A stretch of DNA of 64,000 nt from Planctomycetota bacterium (GTDB lineage Bacteria; Planctomycetota; SZUA-567; H5-PLA8). Positions within the stretch are counted from its first letter, which is position 1. The number at the start of each line of letters is the position of its first letter. Location of the stretch: assembly GCA_016200135.1 (NCBI GenBank), contig JACQFI010000097.1, positions 35,446 through 99,445 on the forward strand, in the 5' to 3' direction. The notes under the pieces are model-generated. The model saw nothing but the letters and a program-made list of their open reading frames with translations. It made no database searches and was not told the origin of the DNA. Both the position numbers and the translations under genes were made by a program. This document shows positions 17,476 through 26,106 of this stretch, piece by piece.

Positions 17476-19251
17476 ATGACCGAACTGCAACAGAAACTCG
17501 AACTCGTGCGCCGCGCGTGGCGGCGGATGGAGTTCCTTAAAGGGCTGAGCGTCCTCGTAGCCGACGCGGTGATCGTCGTGCTTGCGCTGATCGCGCTGGA
17601 CTCGCTCTACCACCTGCCGCCCGGCCTGCGCGGGCTGGCGCTCTGCGGCGGCGCGGTCGCGCTGTTCACCGCGGCCTTCGTAATCTTCGTACGCCCGCTC
17701 AAGCGCAAGCACGACGACGGCGAAGTGGCGCTGCATGTGGAAGGCCGCTTCCCGCAGCTCAAAGGCGCTCTGCTCGCGGCAGTCGAATACGAAGAACGCG
17801 AGAACGAATCCGAGATCGAGGCGGACCTGGTGGACGCGCTCGTCGTCGAATGCCTCGACCATGCCGCTGCGATCGACCTCGCGCACGCCATCGACAAGAA
17901 ACGCCTCGTCTGGCGCGCCGGCATCTGCGCGCTGCTGCTCGCGTTCTTCCTCGGCGCGGTGGCCGTCAAGCCCGGCTTCTTCAAGCGCGAACTCCAGCGC
18001 GTCCTTGCGCCGTGGGGCGATCCGCCGCCGACCAAGGAAGAGCTCGTTGCGGAAGAGCGCAAGAAGGAGCAGGAGCAGCAGCTCGAAGAGTTCCTGCGCC
18101 AGGCGTCCAACCGCGAAGTCGAGCCGCTCAAGCTGACCGTCACGCCCGGCGACGCCGAAGTGGAGCGCGGCGGGCGCATCGAAATCGCCGTGCAACTCAG
18201 CCGCGGCGCCAGCCAGCCTGTGCTGACGTTCTCCAAGACCGAGGGCGGCTGGGGCACCCTGCCGATGAACGAGGACCCCACGCGCCCGCTCTTCTACACG
18301 CAGATGCTCGCGGACGTCACGGAGTCCCTCGCGTACCGGGTCGTCGTGGGCGAAGACAAATCCCCGCAGTACCGCATCTCGGTCTACGACCCGGGCATGC
18401 TCAAGGAACTCCGCGTCACCTATCACTTCCCGGATTACCTCAACCAGCCGCCAGCGACGGTCTCGGGCCTTGACGGCCGCGTGGACGCCATGGAGGGCAC
18501 GAAGGCCGAGATCACCGTTGTCTCGTCGAGCCCGCTGAAGAACGGCACGCTCCACATGAGCGGCGGCGAGGATATCGCGATGGGCGTGAAAGGCCCGGAG
18601 GCAGCCGGCACGTTCGCGCTCACCAAGAACGGCGACTACGGCATCGAGGTCTACGACATCCACGGCAAGAAGCTGCCCCTCGACCGGCGCTTCACGATTA
18701 GAGTCCGCAAGGACGAGCCGCCTGAGATCGATATCCTACATCCCGCGATCGACTCGATGGTCCATCCCATGGAAGAGATCGTCTTCGCCGCCGAAGTGAA
18801 GGACGACGTGGGTCTGAAAGAGATCCGGCTCCACTACGTCTACGGCACGGAGAAGGAAGAGATCCAGAAGCTGGCGTGTGGCAAGGGGGAGAAGCAGAAG
18901 GTCGCCGACTTTGTGCTGGAGCTCGAGAAGCGCGCCAACGTTCTGCCGGGCGACTCCATCCTCTTCCACATGGAAGCCGAGGACATGAAGGGCCAGGTGG
19001 CTTTCTCGGACATCTACCAGATCACCGTCCGTCCCTGGGAGAGCTGGGGCTTCTACGCCGGCGGCCACCACCCCGGCGCGCCGCACCCTCCCGCCGACCC
19101 CGAACTGATCTCGATCATGAGCACGCTCTGGAACCTGCAGACGCAGAAGGACAAGATGCCCAAGGACGAATTCGAGAAGGCGCTACGCAAGCTCTCGCGC
19201 AATCTGGAACACACCGGCAAGCCCGGAGGCGGGCAGCCGTACAAGCCGTAA
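17476..19251 (+). CDS. DUF4175-like membrane protein
   Basis: A 591-residue protein. AGAGGAG stands 10-16 bases before ATG 17476. Two membrane helices near the N-terminus (about 28-47 and 54-74) and a third at about 152-172 (LLLAFFLGAVAVKPG) precede a large, probably periplasmic, beta-rich region. The terminal 35 residues are helical. The arrangement resembles the N-terminal half of DUF4175-type proteins, whose usual long coiled, Gln-rich C-terminus is absent. The next gene, 16 bases on, encodes just such a Gln/Asn-rich helical protein, so the pair may be a split version of one ancestral protein. Function is unknown; its place in the MoxR/VWA locus suggests an envelope role. Confidence 0.65.
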   Translation: MTELQQKLELVRRAWRRMEFLKGLSVLVADAVIVVLALIALDSLYHLPPGLRGLALCGGAVALFTAAFVIFVRPLKRKHDDGEVALHVEGRFPQLKGALLAAVEYEERENESEIEADLVDALVVECLDHAAAIDLAHAIDKKRLVWRAGICALLLAFFLGAVAVKPGFFKRELQRVLAPWGDPPPTKEELVAEERKKEQEQQLEEFLRQASNREVEPLKLTVTPGDAEVERGGRIEIAVQLSRGASQPVLTFSKTEGGWGTLPMNEDPTRPLFYTQMLADVTESLAYRVVVGEDKSPQYRISVYDPGMLKELRVTYHFPDYLNQPPATVSGLDGRVDAMEGTKAEITVVSSSPLKNGTLHMSGGEDIAMGVKGPEAAGTFALTKNGDYGIEVYDIHGKKLPLDRRFTIRVRKDEPPEIDILHPAIDSMVHPMEEIVFAAEVKDDVGLKEIRLHYVYGTEKEEIQKLACGKGEKQKVADFVLELEKRANVLPGDSILFHMEAEDMKGQVAFSDIYQITVRPWESWGFYAGGHHPGAPHPPADPELISIMSTLWNLQTQKDKMPKDEFEKALRKLSRNLEHTGKPGGGQPYKP

Positions 19252-19267
19252 TAAGAGGAGAAGAACG

Positions 19268-21679
19268 ATGTCGATGCGAATGACGATGCTGGCGGCGAGT
19301 GTGATGCTGGGCTTGGGCGCAAGCGCGCTCCGTGCCGCGGACGACGGCGCGGAAGTCGAGGTCCGCAAGATCGCGATGCCAAAGGGCTTCCCGCAGCTCA
19401 CCGACGCCGAGCAGAAACTGCTCGACGAGGCCAACGCGGCACTGCTGGCTTCTTATGCGGCCATGCGCAAGAACGACACCAAGACCGCCATCGACGAGCT
19501 CAACCGGTCGATGGTCCTGCGCAACCGCATCATCGAGTCGAAGAACATCAGCAAGGAGAACACGGGCAAGGGCTATTTCAGCCGGCAGCAAGGCACGGCC
19601 GAAGACAAAGTCGATCGCGAAGGCGGGCTCGAGCGCTTCCTGGAGATCAAGAAGACCGGCGGGCAGCTTGGCGCGGCGGACCACGATTACGAACTCCACA
19701 AGCGCAAAATCATCAAGAACAGCGAGAAGGACGCGCGCGAGCTGGCCGAGGAGCAGAAAGAGCTCGCGGCCATGCTGCAGATGATGGCCATGAACCAGCC
19801 GCAGCAGAACGGCGGCGGAAAGCAGACGAAGAAACAGGACGCGCAGCTGCCCCAGCAGCAGGCCAATTCGAACGGCGGCGGAGGCCAGCAGCAGCCGCAG
19901 CAAAACCAGAATCAAAACGGGCAGCAACCGGCCAACAATCAGAACCAGAATGGCCAGGAGAACAAAGAGAATCAGAATGGCGAGCAGAAGAATCAGAACG
20001 GGCAGCAGCAAGCCAACGCGCAGAACCAGAACGGGGAGCAGAAGAACCAGAATCAAAACGGGCAACAGCAGGCCAATGCCCAAAACCAAAACGGCCAGCA
20101 GCAGAATAACAATCAGAATGGTGAACAGCAGAACCAGAATCAGAACGGGCAGCAACAGGCCAACGCGCAGAATCAGAACGGCCAGCAGCAGGGCAATCCG
20201 CAGGACCCGCAGAACCAGCAAGGGCAGGCGGGCGCGGCCAACCGCGCGGATCAGGCGGCCAACCGGCAGGAACAGATCGCCGGACAACTTAACGACATCG
20301 CCACGAAGCTGGATCAGATGAGCAAAGGGCGCAACGACGAGTCCGGCAAGGCGGCGGAGGTCTTCCGCCAGGCCGCGGCCGGCGGCGAACAGACCGCCGA
20401 GATGATCCGCAAGGGCGACCTACAGGGCGCGGCGGCCGCCAGCCGCAACACGGAGCAGAAGATCCGCGAAGCGCTCGCCGCGGCGGGCATGGCCAACACG
20501 ACCAACCTCGAGACCGCGCTGCAGAACGTCGAGAACGAGCTCAAGCGCCTGCAGGGCCAGCAGCAGAAGGTCGCGGACCAGGCGCAGCGCGCGGGCGAAG
20601 GCGCCGGCGGCCAGCAGGCGGACGAGCGCGTCAAGAACGAGCGGACCAAAGGCCTGGCCGGCGAACAGGCCAAGCTGCTGGGCGAGATCAAGGGCCTGCA
20701 GGACCAGCTCAACCAGCTCGCGCAGGGCACGGGCGCGGCCGATCCCAACCAGCGCACGCCGGAGAACGCCGCGCGCCAGGAACTGCAGGGCGCTTCGCGC
20801 GCCATGCAAGGCAAGCGCGCTTCGCAAGCTGCGACGAACGCAGCGGTGCAGCTCGGTCAAGGCGACATCCAGGGCGCCGAGAAGTCCATGGCGCAGGTCC
20901 AGGAAGCGCTCAATTCGGCGCGCGAGAAGGTCGCCGCCGCGAGCAACGCGCTCGTCGGCGAAGACCGCTCCGCGGCAGAGCGCGCGCTTCGCGACCTCAA
21001 GGGCCTGACTTCGGCACTGCGGCGAATCGAGCAGACCGCCAAAAACGCCGCGGGGCAGAACAACGCGAACGGCCAGCACGGCGAAGGCGAGCCGCAGCAA
21101 GCGAACGGCAAGCAGCAGGCCGCCGGGCAGGGCAAGGAAACGAAGACCGGTGAAGGCAAGAACGAGGGCGGCAAGCAGACCGCCAACCAGGGCAAGAACG
21201 CGGGGAACTCCGAGAAGACTCAGCCGGGCGGAGAGGGTAAGGAAGGCGGCGAGAACCAGGCCGCGCAGGGCGACCCGAAGGGCGACAAGCAGAGCGAGTC
21301 AGGCGGGCAAGGCACCGTCACCGCGACCTGGGGCCAGGTTCTCAACCGTTCGACGAAAGACGCGCAGTCCGAAGCCGCGCGCATGGCCGGAAAGCTCGCC
21401 AAGTTATCGCAGAACGCGGACGCGAAGAAGATCGAGGACCTCGCCAAGAAGGAGCCGGAGTTCGAGCGCGACTTCGACGGCAGCATGATGCAGGTGCGCG
21501 TGCTCCTGGCCGAGCTCGAGAAGGTCGAGGTCGATCTCGCGAGCCAGGTCAACAAGGAGCAGGAGAAGCGCGCGCTGAAGAACATCCAGAAGGACAACGT
21601 CCCGAGCGAGTACCGCGGCGCGGTCGCGGCGTACTACGAGGACCTTGCGAAGGACGGAGCGAAGGAAGAGAAGAAGTAG
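19268..21679 (+). CDS. Exported Asn/Gln-rich low-complexity protein of the MoxR/VWA locus
   Basis: An 803-residue protein with AGGAG 8-12 bases before ATG 19268. Residues 1-24 form a signal peptide (cleavage near LRA-AD). Residues about 30-170 are a charged helical region. Residues about 175-320 (DNA 19792-20230) are an Asn/Gln/Gly tract built from irregular repeats of NQNQNGQQ and ANAQNQNGEQ types, with a prion-like composition. Residues 325-600 are Ala/Gln/Glu-rich helical repeats. A second low-complexity stretch rich in Gly/Asn/Lys runs to about 690, and a conserved-looking helical C-terminus follows (TATWGQVLNRSTKDAQSEAA onward). No catalytic motif is seen. It may complement the truncated DUF4175-like neighbour. 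Confidence 0.75.
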   Translation: MSMRMTMLAASVMLGLGASALRAADDGAEVEVRKIAMPKGFPQLTDAEQKLLDEANAALLASYAAMRKNDTKTAIDELNRSMVLRNRIIESKNISKENTGKGYFSRQQGTAEDKVDREGGLERFLEIKKTGGQLGAADHDYELHKRKIIKNSEKDARELAEEQKELAAMLQMMAMNQPQQNGGGKQTKKQDAQLPQQQANSNGGGGQQQPQQNQNQNGQQPANNQNQNGQENKENQNGEQKNQNGQQQANAQNQNGEQKNQNQNGQQQANAQNQNGQQQNNNQNGEQQNQNQNGQQQANAQNQNGQQQGNPQDPQNQQGQAGAANRADQAANRQEQIAGQLNDIATKLDQMSKGRNDESGKAAEVFRQAAAGGEQTAEMIRKGDLQGAAAASRNTEQKIREALAAAGMANTTNLETALQNVENELKRLQGQQQKVADQAQRAGEGAGGQQADERVKNERTKGLAGEQAKLLGEIKGLQDQLNQLAQGTGAADPNQRTPENAARQELQGASRAMQGKRASQAATNAAVQLGQGDIQGAEKSMAQVQEALNSAREKVAAASNALVGEDRSAAERALRDLKGLTSALRRIEQTAKNAAGQNNANGQHGEGEPQQANGKQQAAGQGKETKTGEGKNEGGKQTANQGKNAGNSEKTQPGGEGKEGGENQAAQGDPKGDKQSESGGQGTVTATWGQVLNRSTKDAQSEAARMAGKLAKLSQNADAKKIEDLAKKEPEFERDFDGSMMQVRVLLAELEKVEVDLASQVNKEQEKRALKNIQKDNVPSEYRGAVAAYYEDLAKDGAKEEKK

Positions 21680-21701
21680 CGGCGACGGAAGTAACCGGAA
21701 A

Positions 21702-21907
21702 CAGAAGTCATCAGTAACAGAAGTCATCAGTAACAGAAGTAATCAGTAATCAGTAATCAGTAATCAGTAATCAGTAATCAGTAATCAGTAATCAGTGATC
21801 AGTAATCAGTGATCAGTGATCAGTCACCGCATGGCGAGCTTGGAGATCAGGGGAAGTGAGCGTTACTTTCAGTTACTGACTACTTCAGTTACTGATCACT
21901 TTCGTTA
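21702..21907. repeat. CAGTAAT heptamer array with inverted end
   Basis: From about 21702 CAGTAAC and CAGTAAT/CAGTGAT words run in near-perfect 7-base periods to about 21825. A short unique stretch follows, and then the words return inverted (CAGTTACTG and AGTTACTGA) to 21907. The array sits just before the VWA gene's ribosome-binding site. The 7-base period does not preserve frame and resembles short tandemly repeated repetitive sequences described in cyanobacteria; it is not a CRISPR. Confidence 0.8.
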
Positions 21908-21926
21908 CTGCCGTTCGGAGGTGTCC

Positions 21927-24206
21927 TTGTTCGAGTGGCTCTTTAAATATCCGCTGCACGCATATCGCGAGGGCGAACTCGGCCTCGCGCACAGCCTGCG
22001 ACCGGAGCTGCTCCTGCTGGCGCTCGCGCTGGCGGCGGGGGGCGCGTGGTGGATCTACCGCCGCGAATCCCGGCCACCACAGGGCTGGCGCCGGTATCTG
22101 CTGCCCGCGCTGCGCGCGCTGGGGCTCGCGCTGGTGGTGCTGGCGCTGCTCGGGCCCGTCCTGCGCTTCACCAAAAAGGACGAGCAGCGCGCAATCTACG
22201 CGGTGGGCGTGGATGTCTCCACGAGCATGAACGTGAAGGACGGCGCGAGCGGCACGACGCGCTTCGAGCGCGCCAAAACGGTGCTCGGGGGCGACGGCAA
22301 GCTGCTCGAACAACTCGCGGAGCACGGCGAAGTCCGCCTCTTCACCGTCGGTAGCCAGTGCCGCCCAGCCTCGCACGAGCAGTTCGCGGCGCTCAAAACG
22401 CCCGCCGATTCGCAGACCTGCCTAGCGCAGGGCCTGAAGGAACTCTCGCAGATGCTGCGCGGCTTACCCGTAGAGGGCGTCGTGCTGCTCACCGACGGCA
22501 TCGAGACCACGAGCTCGGACCCGGCGGCCATGGCGCGCATGCTTGCCGCGCGCGGCGGGCATGTGCACTGCATCGGCTTCGGCGAGAAGCAGGGCCTGCC
22601 GGACCTGCAGATCGTGGACATCCGCGCGCCCCGCGTTGCCGAACGCGACTCGCTGGTCTCCATGAGCGTGCAGGTGCGGCGCAGCAACGTCCAGGAACCC
22701 GTGCGGGTGCGGCTGTACCACGAGACCGAGTTGATCAAGGAGGAGGAAGTCCCCTTTGAGCCCGGCGCGAACCTCTCCGACGCGCGGCTCTCCTTTATTG
22801 CCGAAGGCGAGGGCCCGACTAAGTTCAAGGTCGAACTCCCCGCGGCGCAGGGCGAGCAGGTCCTCGACAACAACGCGCGGCTGGTGGAGATCGACGTGAA
22901 GGAGACGCGCGTCGAGGTGCTCGTCGTCGAAGGCTCGCCGCGCCATGAGTACGCGTTCGTCCGCCGCACCATGGCCGACAACAAGCACTTCAAGCTCGTC
23001 ACGCTCCTGCGCCTGGGCAAAGGCCACTACTATAAGCGCGCGGACGACGACAGCTTCCTGACCGAGGGCTTCCCCGAGACCGCCGAGCAGCTCGGGCGCT
23101 TCAAGGCCATCATCCTGAGCGACATCGAATCGTCCTACTTCACCCCCGAGCAGCTCAAGCTGATCGTGGACTTCGTGAAGGTCCGCGGCGGCGGGCTGCT
23201 GATGCTCGGCGGCGAGAACTCGTTCAACCTCGGCGGCTACCAGAGCACGCCCATCGCCGACCTGCTGCCGGTGCACCTCACCGGCGCGGGCGAGGCGTTC
23301 GAGGACGAGAAGTTCGTCATGCAGGTGACGCGCGAAGGCGCCGACGACGAGATCCTGCGCCTGAGCGGCAACGCCGACGAGAACATCGCCCAGTGGAACC
23401 TCATGCCTCCTCTTAAAGGTTACAACCCGCTCTACGCCGCCAAGCCCGGCGCCGCGGTGCTGGCGAAACACCCCAAGCCCGGGCCCGACGGCCGGCAGTC
23501 GGTGGTCCTCGCGGTGCAGGAAGTCGGCGCGGGCCGCACCGGCGTCTTTGCCGCGGCGAACTCCTGGCGCTGGGCCATGCTCCGCCCCGCAAGCGACGAC
23601 ACCTACCGCCGCTTCTGGTCGCAGACGATCCGCTGGCTCGCCGCGGGCTCCAAGGAATTGCTCAGCGTGAGCGTCGACACGCGGGTGGCCGGAGTCGGCC
23701 AGCCGGTAACGCTCACTGCGAACGTCCTCGACAAGCGCCACCGCCCGTACAACGAGGCCAAGGTCGTCGCGCACATCAAGGACGGCTTCGGCAACACCGA
23801 CGAACTCAAGCTCACCTGGATCCTGCGCGAGGAAGGCGTCTATCAGGCCCTCTACCGGCCGCCGCATGCGGGCGACTACACCATCGCGGTCGAGGCGCAG
23901 GTCGAGAGCACCACGCTCGACGCGCTCACCTCGCTCGCCACGATCGAGACCTCGCCCGAGCTCAACCGCATCGACATGGACTCCGCGCTGCTCACGCGCA
24001 TCGCAAACGAAGGCAAGGGCGTAGTCGATCTGGAAGGCCGCGCCGACAAAGTGCTCGAGTTCGTCCGCGAGAACGCCAAGAACCGCAGCCGCATGCTCGA
24101 TCTGGTCGAAGAGAAGGAACTGCGCGACGCGCCGATCCTGTTGCTGCTCGTCTGCGCAGCCTGGTTCGCCGAATGGATCATCCGCCGAAGGAGTGGACTC
24201 GCATGA
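21927..24206 (+). CDS. VWA/GATase-like-domain membrane protein (TTG start)
   Basis: A 759-residue protein. TTG 21927 is chosen because GGAGG lies 5 bases upstream and the product then begins (M)FEWLFKYPLHAYREGEL, the usual start of this family; an ATG at 21816 would translate the heptamer array. Two N-terminal helices (about 28-48 and 60-82) are followed by a VWA domain with DVSTSMN (about 97-103). A beta-sandwich region and a class I glutamine-amidotransferase-like fold (about 330-530, with GGGLLMLGGENSFNLGGY but no catalytic Cys at the nucleophile position) come next, then a C-terminal helix (ILLLLVCAAWFAEWII). It probably displays its VWA domain outside the membrane. The last codons overlap the next gene. 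Confidence 0.87.
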   Translation: MFEWLFKYPLHAYREGELGLAHSLRPELLLLALALAAGGAWWIYRRESRPPQGWRRYLLPALRALGLALVVLALLGPVLRFTKKDEQRAIYAVGVDVSTSMNVKDGASGTTRFERAKTVLGGDGKLLEQLAEHGEVRLFTVGSQCRPASHEQFAALKTPADSQTCLAQGLKELSQMLRGLPVEGVVLLTDGIETTSSDPAAMARMLAARGGHVHCIGFGEKQGLPDLQIVDIRAPRVAERDSLVSMSVQVRRSNVQEPVRVRLYHETELIKEEEVPFEPGANLSDARLSFIAEGEGPTKFKVELPAAQGEQVLDNNARLVEIDVKETRVEVLVVEGSPRHEYAFVRRTMADNKHFKLVTLLRLGKGHYYKRADDDSFLTEGFPETAEQLGRFKAIILSDIESSYFTPEQLKLIVDFVKVRGGGLLMLGGENSFNLGGYQSTPIADLLPVHLTGAGEAFEDEKFVMQVTREGADDEILRLSGNADENIAQWNLMPPLKGYNPLYAAKPGAAVLAKHPKPGPDGRQSVVLAVQEVGAGRTGVFAAANSWRWAMLRPASDDTYRRFWSQTIRWLAAGSKELLSVSVDTRVAGVGQPVTLTANVLDKRHRPYNEAKVVAHIKDGFGNTDELKLTWILREEGVYQALYRPPHAGDYTIAVEAQVESTTLDALTSLATIETSPELNRIDMDSALLTRIANEGKGVVDLEGRADKVLEFVRENAKNRSRMLDLVEEKELRDAPILLLLVCAAWFAEWIIRRRSGLA

Positions 24207-24988
24207 AGACTGTTGTAGCGCAGGCTTCCAGCCTGCCCTTGCGGTTCTTCGCCTCCCTGCTTGTTTTCGCCGCCGCGGCCGGCCTCGCCGCCGAGAAACC
24301 CGCGCCGGAGAAGGGCACGGTCGAAAACTACGTTCAGCAGTCGAAGACCGGCTCGGGCGACGAGCGCGTCAAGACGGGCCAGTTCTTCTTCCCGCGGCTG
24401 CAGTTCAAGTGCCGCGAAGAAGTGCCGGATAAGTGGGACATCCACCCCGTCGGCGACCAGAAGCTGCGCGAGTCCATCAAGCGGCTGACCAACATCAACA
24501 TCCTCGCCGAGCCCGTTGTCGTAAACCTCGACAAGCTCGACGAGATGTGCGAGTTCCCCTACGTCTTCATGACCTCGGAAGGCGACTTCAACCTTCCCGA
24601 TAAGCACGTGGAGAACCTCCGCGAGTACCTCACGCGCGGCGGCTTCCTCTACGCCGACGACTGCGTGCTCTACCAGACCGGCGACAACTTCTACCGCGCG
24701 TTCGTCCGCGAAATGAAGCGCGTCTTCCCGGACAACCCCATGCGCCCGATCCCCAACGACCACGAGATTTTCAAGATCTTCTTCAAACTCAACCGCATCC
24801 CGTTCCTTCAAGGCAAGAACGATCCGCCCATGGGCCTCTTCGACAAGAAGACCGGCCGGTTGCTCGCCATGGTCACCAGCGGCGACCTGCACTGCGGCTG
24901 GGTCGGTTTCGGCAACCTCAACAAGGACGAATGCCGGCGCTCCATCGAGATGGGCGTCAACATTGTGGTCTACTGTCTGACGCATTAA
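24203..24988 (+). CDS. Exported DUF4159 domain protein
   Basis: A 261-residue protein. ATG 24203 overlaps the upstream stop by 4 bases (ATGA) and has AAGGAG 9 bases upstream. The signal peptide (about 1-30) begins MKTVVAQASSLP, where residues 3-10 are encoded by a copy of the dispersed palindrome at 24213-24237. The mature part is DUF4159: FFFPRLQFKC, FPYVFMTSEGDFNL, LREYLTRGGFLYADDC, IPNDHEIFKIFF, GLFDKKTGRLLAMVTSGD. DUF4159 has a GATase-like fold and is regularly found at the end of MoxR/VWA loci in several phyla. No enzymatic role is established. Confidence 0.9.
   Translation: MKTVVAQASSLPLRFFASLLVFAAAAGLAAEKPAPEKGTVENYVQQSKTGSGDERVKTGQFFFPRLQFKCREEVPDKWDIHPVGDQKLRESIKRLTNINILAEPVVVNLDKLDEMCEFPYVFMTSEGDFNLPDKHVENLREYLTRGGFLYADDCVLYQTGDNFYRAFVREMKRVFPDNPMRPIPNDHEIFKIFFKLNRIPFLQGKNDPPMGLFDKKTGRLLAMVTSGDLHCGWVGFGNLNKDECRRSIEMGVNIVVYCLTH
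24213..24237. repeat. Dispersed palindrome (family A) inside the DUF4159 signal-peptide code
   Basis: TGTAGCGCAGGCTTCCAGCC, followed by TGCCC, is the same unit as the intergenic copies at about 31625, 38931 and elsewhere. Here it is read in frame as VAQASSLP within the signal peptide. Confidence 0.8.
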
Positions 24989-24989
24989 C

Positions 24990-25032
24990 GGCAGGGGACA
25001 GCGTTCAGGGCGCAGAGGACAGGGAACAGGAA
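24990..25032. repeat. GGGACAGG-type short repeat
   Basis: Words CAGGGGACAG, AGGACAGGGA and ACAGG fill the gap between the DUF4159 and lipoprotein genes. They are related to the repeat at 13259-13317 in the same locus. Confidence 0.4.
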
Positions 25033-25039
25033 AACGGCC

Positions 25040-26071
25040 ATGATACGCAAAGCGACGGCGCTCCTCATTCTGCTACTGGCGGCCGGCTGCGCGCAACATT
25101 GCGCGGCGGGCGAGGCGCGCGCGCTGATCGTCTGCGGCGATCCCGGCCACGAAGGCGATTCTTCCGGACGCTTCGCCGACTGGACCACGCGCTGGCGCAA
25201 GCTGCTCGCCGAGACCTACGGCTTCAAGGCCGAGAACGTCCGCGTGCTGCGTTCGCCCGCGCGCAACGCCGAAGGCAAGGCCACCGAGACCGTCCCGGAG
25301 GCCGAGACCGCCACGCACGACAATGTTATCGCGGCGATGGATAAGCTCGCGAAGGAGACGCAGGAGAGCGATCAGGCCGTCCTCGTGATCATCGGCCATG
25401 GCTACGGCTCGCAGGGCATCGGCAAGATCTGCCTGCATGGCAAAGATATTGGCGACGTGGACGCCGGGAAGGCGTTCAAAGGCCTGAAGGGCCGCCTGAT
25501 CTGCATCAACACCGCGCCCGCGAGCGGGCCGTGGTGCAAGTCGCTCGCAAGTCCGAAGAACATCGTCATCACCGCCACGGTGAGCGACAGCATGGCGAGC
25601 ATGACCTACTACAGCGAATTCCTGCTCAAGGCGCTCGCGCCCGGCAACGTGAGCCTCCTCGATGCGTTCAACAAGTCTTCCCTCGAGATGATCCACTGGT
25701 ACCAGAACCAGTTCATGGATGCGGCAACGAAGAAGAACGCCAAGCAAAGCGAGCTGGTCATGACCGTGAACGGAAAGGATAATCTCGAACTGTGGAAGAA
25801 GCTCTACCCGAGCAAGCAGGTCGAAGCGGGCACGGCGGAGCCGGTGGAGACGAGCAACAACTTTGAGGACAAGAAGTCCTGGCAGGCGCGGCGCGTGCTC
25901 TCGGAACTCCCCGGGCTCGAAGACAACGGCGACGGCGAACCCGCCAGCGTCTTCTCGGACCAGGAACTCGAAGAAGCCGGCCGCGCCACCGCGCCGCTGC
26001 CCGCGAAGGACCACGACGGCGTCAAGGGCGACGGGCATCTGGCCAAGACGGTCGTCCTGGGTAAGCCGTAA
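25040..26071 (+). CDS. Lipoprotein with caspase-like (C13/C14-type) fold, catalytic Cys apparently lost
   Basis: A 343-residue protein with AGGAAAA about 8 bases before ATG 25040. A lipobox (LLAAGC) at residues about 13-17 predicts attachment of Cys17 to lipid. The following region resembles caspase/legumain-type folds seen beside DUF4159 genes: a Rossmann-like start ALIVCGD, then VLVIIGHGYG with the catalytic-type His near 119, and LICINTAPASG near 154-162, where active members have a DxCxSG-type motif. No Cys occupies that place; the only nearby Cys is three residues earlier. It is probably a non-proteolytic or modified member. Last gene of the co-directional MoxR/VWA locus. Confidence 0.6.
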   Translation: MIRKATALLILLLAAGCAQHCAAGEARALIVCGDPGHEGDSSGRFADWTTRWRKLLAETYGFKAENVRVLRSPARNAEGKATETVPEAETATHDNVIAAMDKLAKETQESDQAVLVIIGHGYGSQGIGKICLHGKDIGDVDAGKAFKGLKGRLICINTAPASGPWCKSLASPKNIVITATVSDSMASMTYYSEFLLKALAPGNVSLLDAFNKSSLEMIHWYQNQFMDAATKKNAKQSELVMTVNGKDNLELWKKLYPSKQVEAGTAEPVETSNNFEDKKSWQARRVLSELPGLEDNGDGEPASVFSDQELEEAGRATAPLPAKDHDGVKGDGHLAKTVVLGKP

Positions 26072-26074
26072 TTC

Positions 26075-26102
26075 ATTTCCGATTTTGGATTTTGGGTTTT
26101 AA
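26075..26102. repeat. TTTTGGATT short-period repeat
   Basis: Half-copy of the AT-rich word family of 14351-14414 (GATTTTGGATTTTGGGTTTT), between the lipoprotein gene and the next start. Confidence 0.6.
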
Positions 26103-26106
26103 AGAC

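Noticed and set aside
21702..21830. Tandem array considered as CRISPR
   Set aside because: The period is 7 bases with no spacers of unique sequence and no cas genes nearby.
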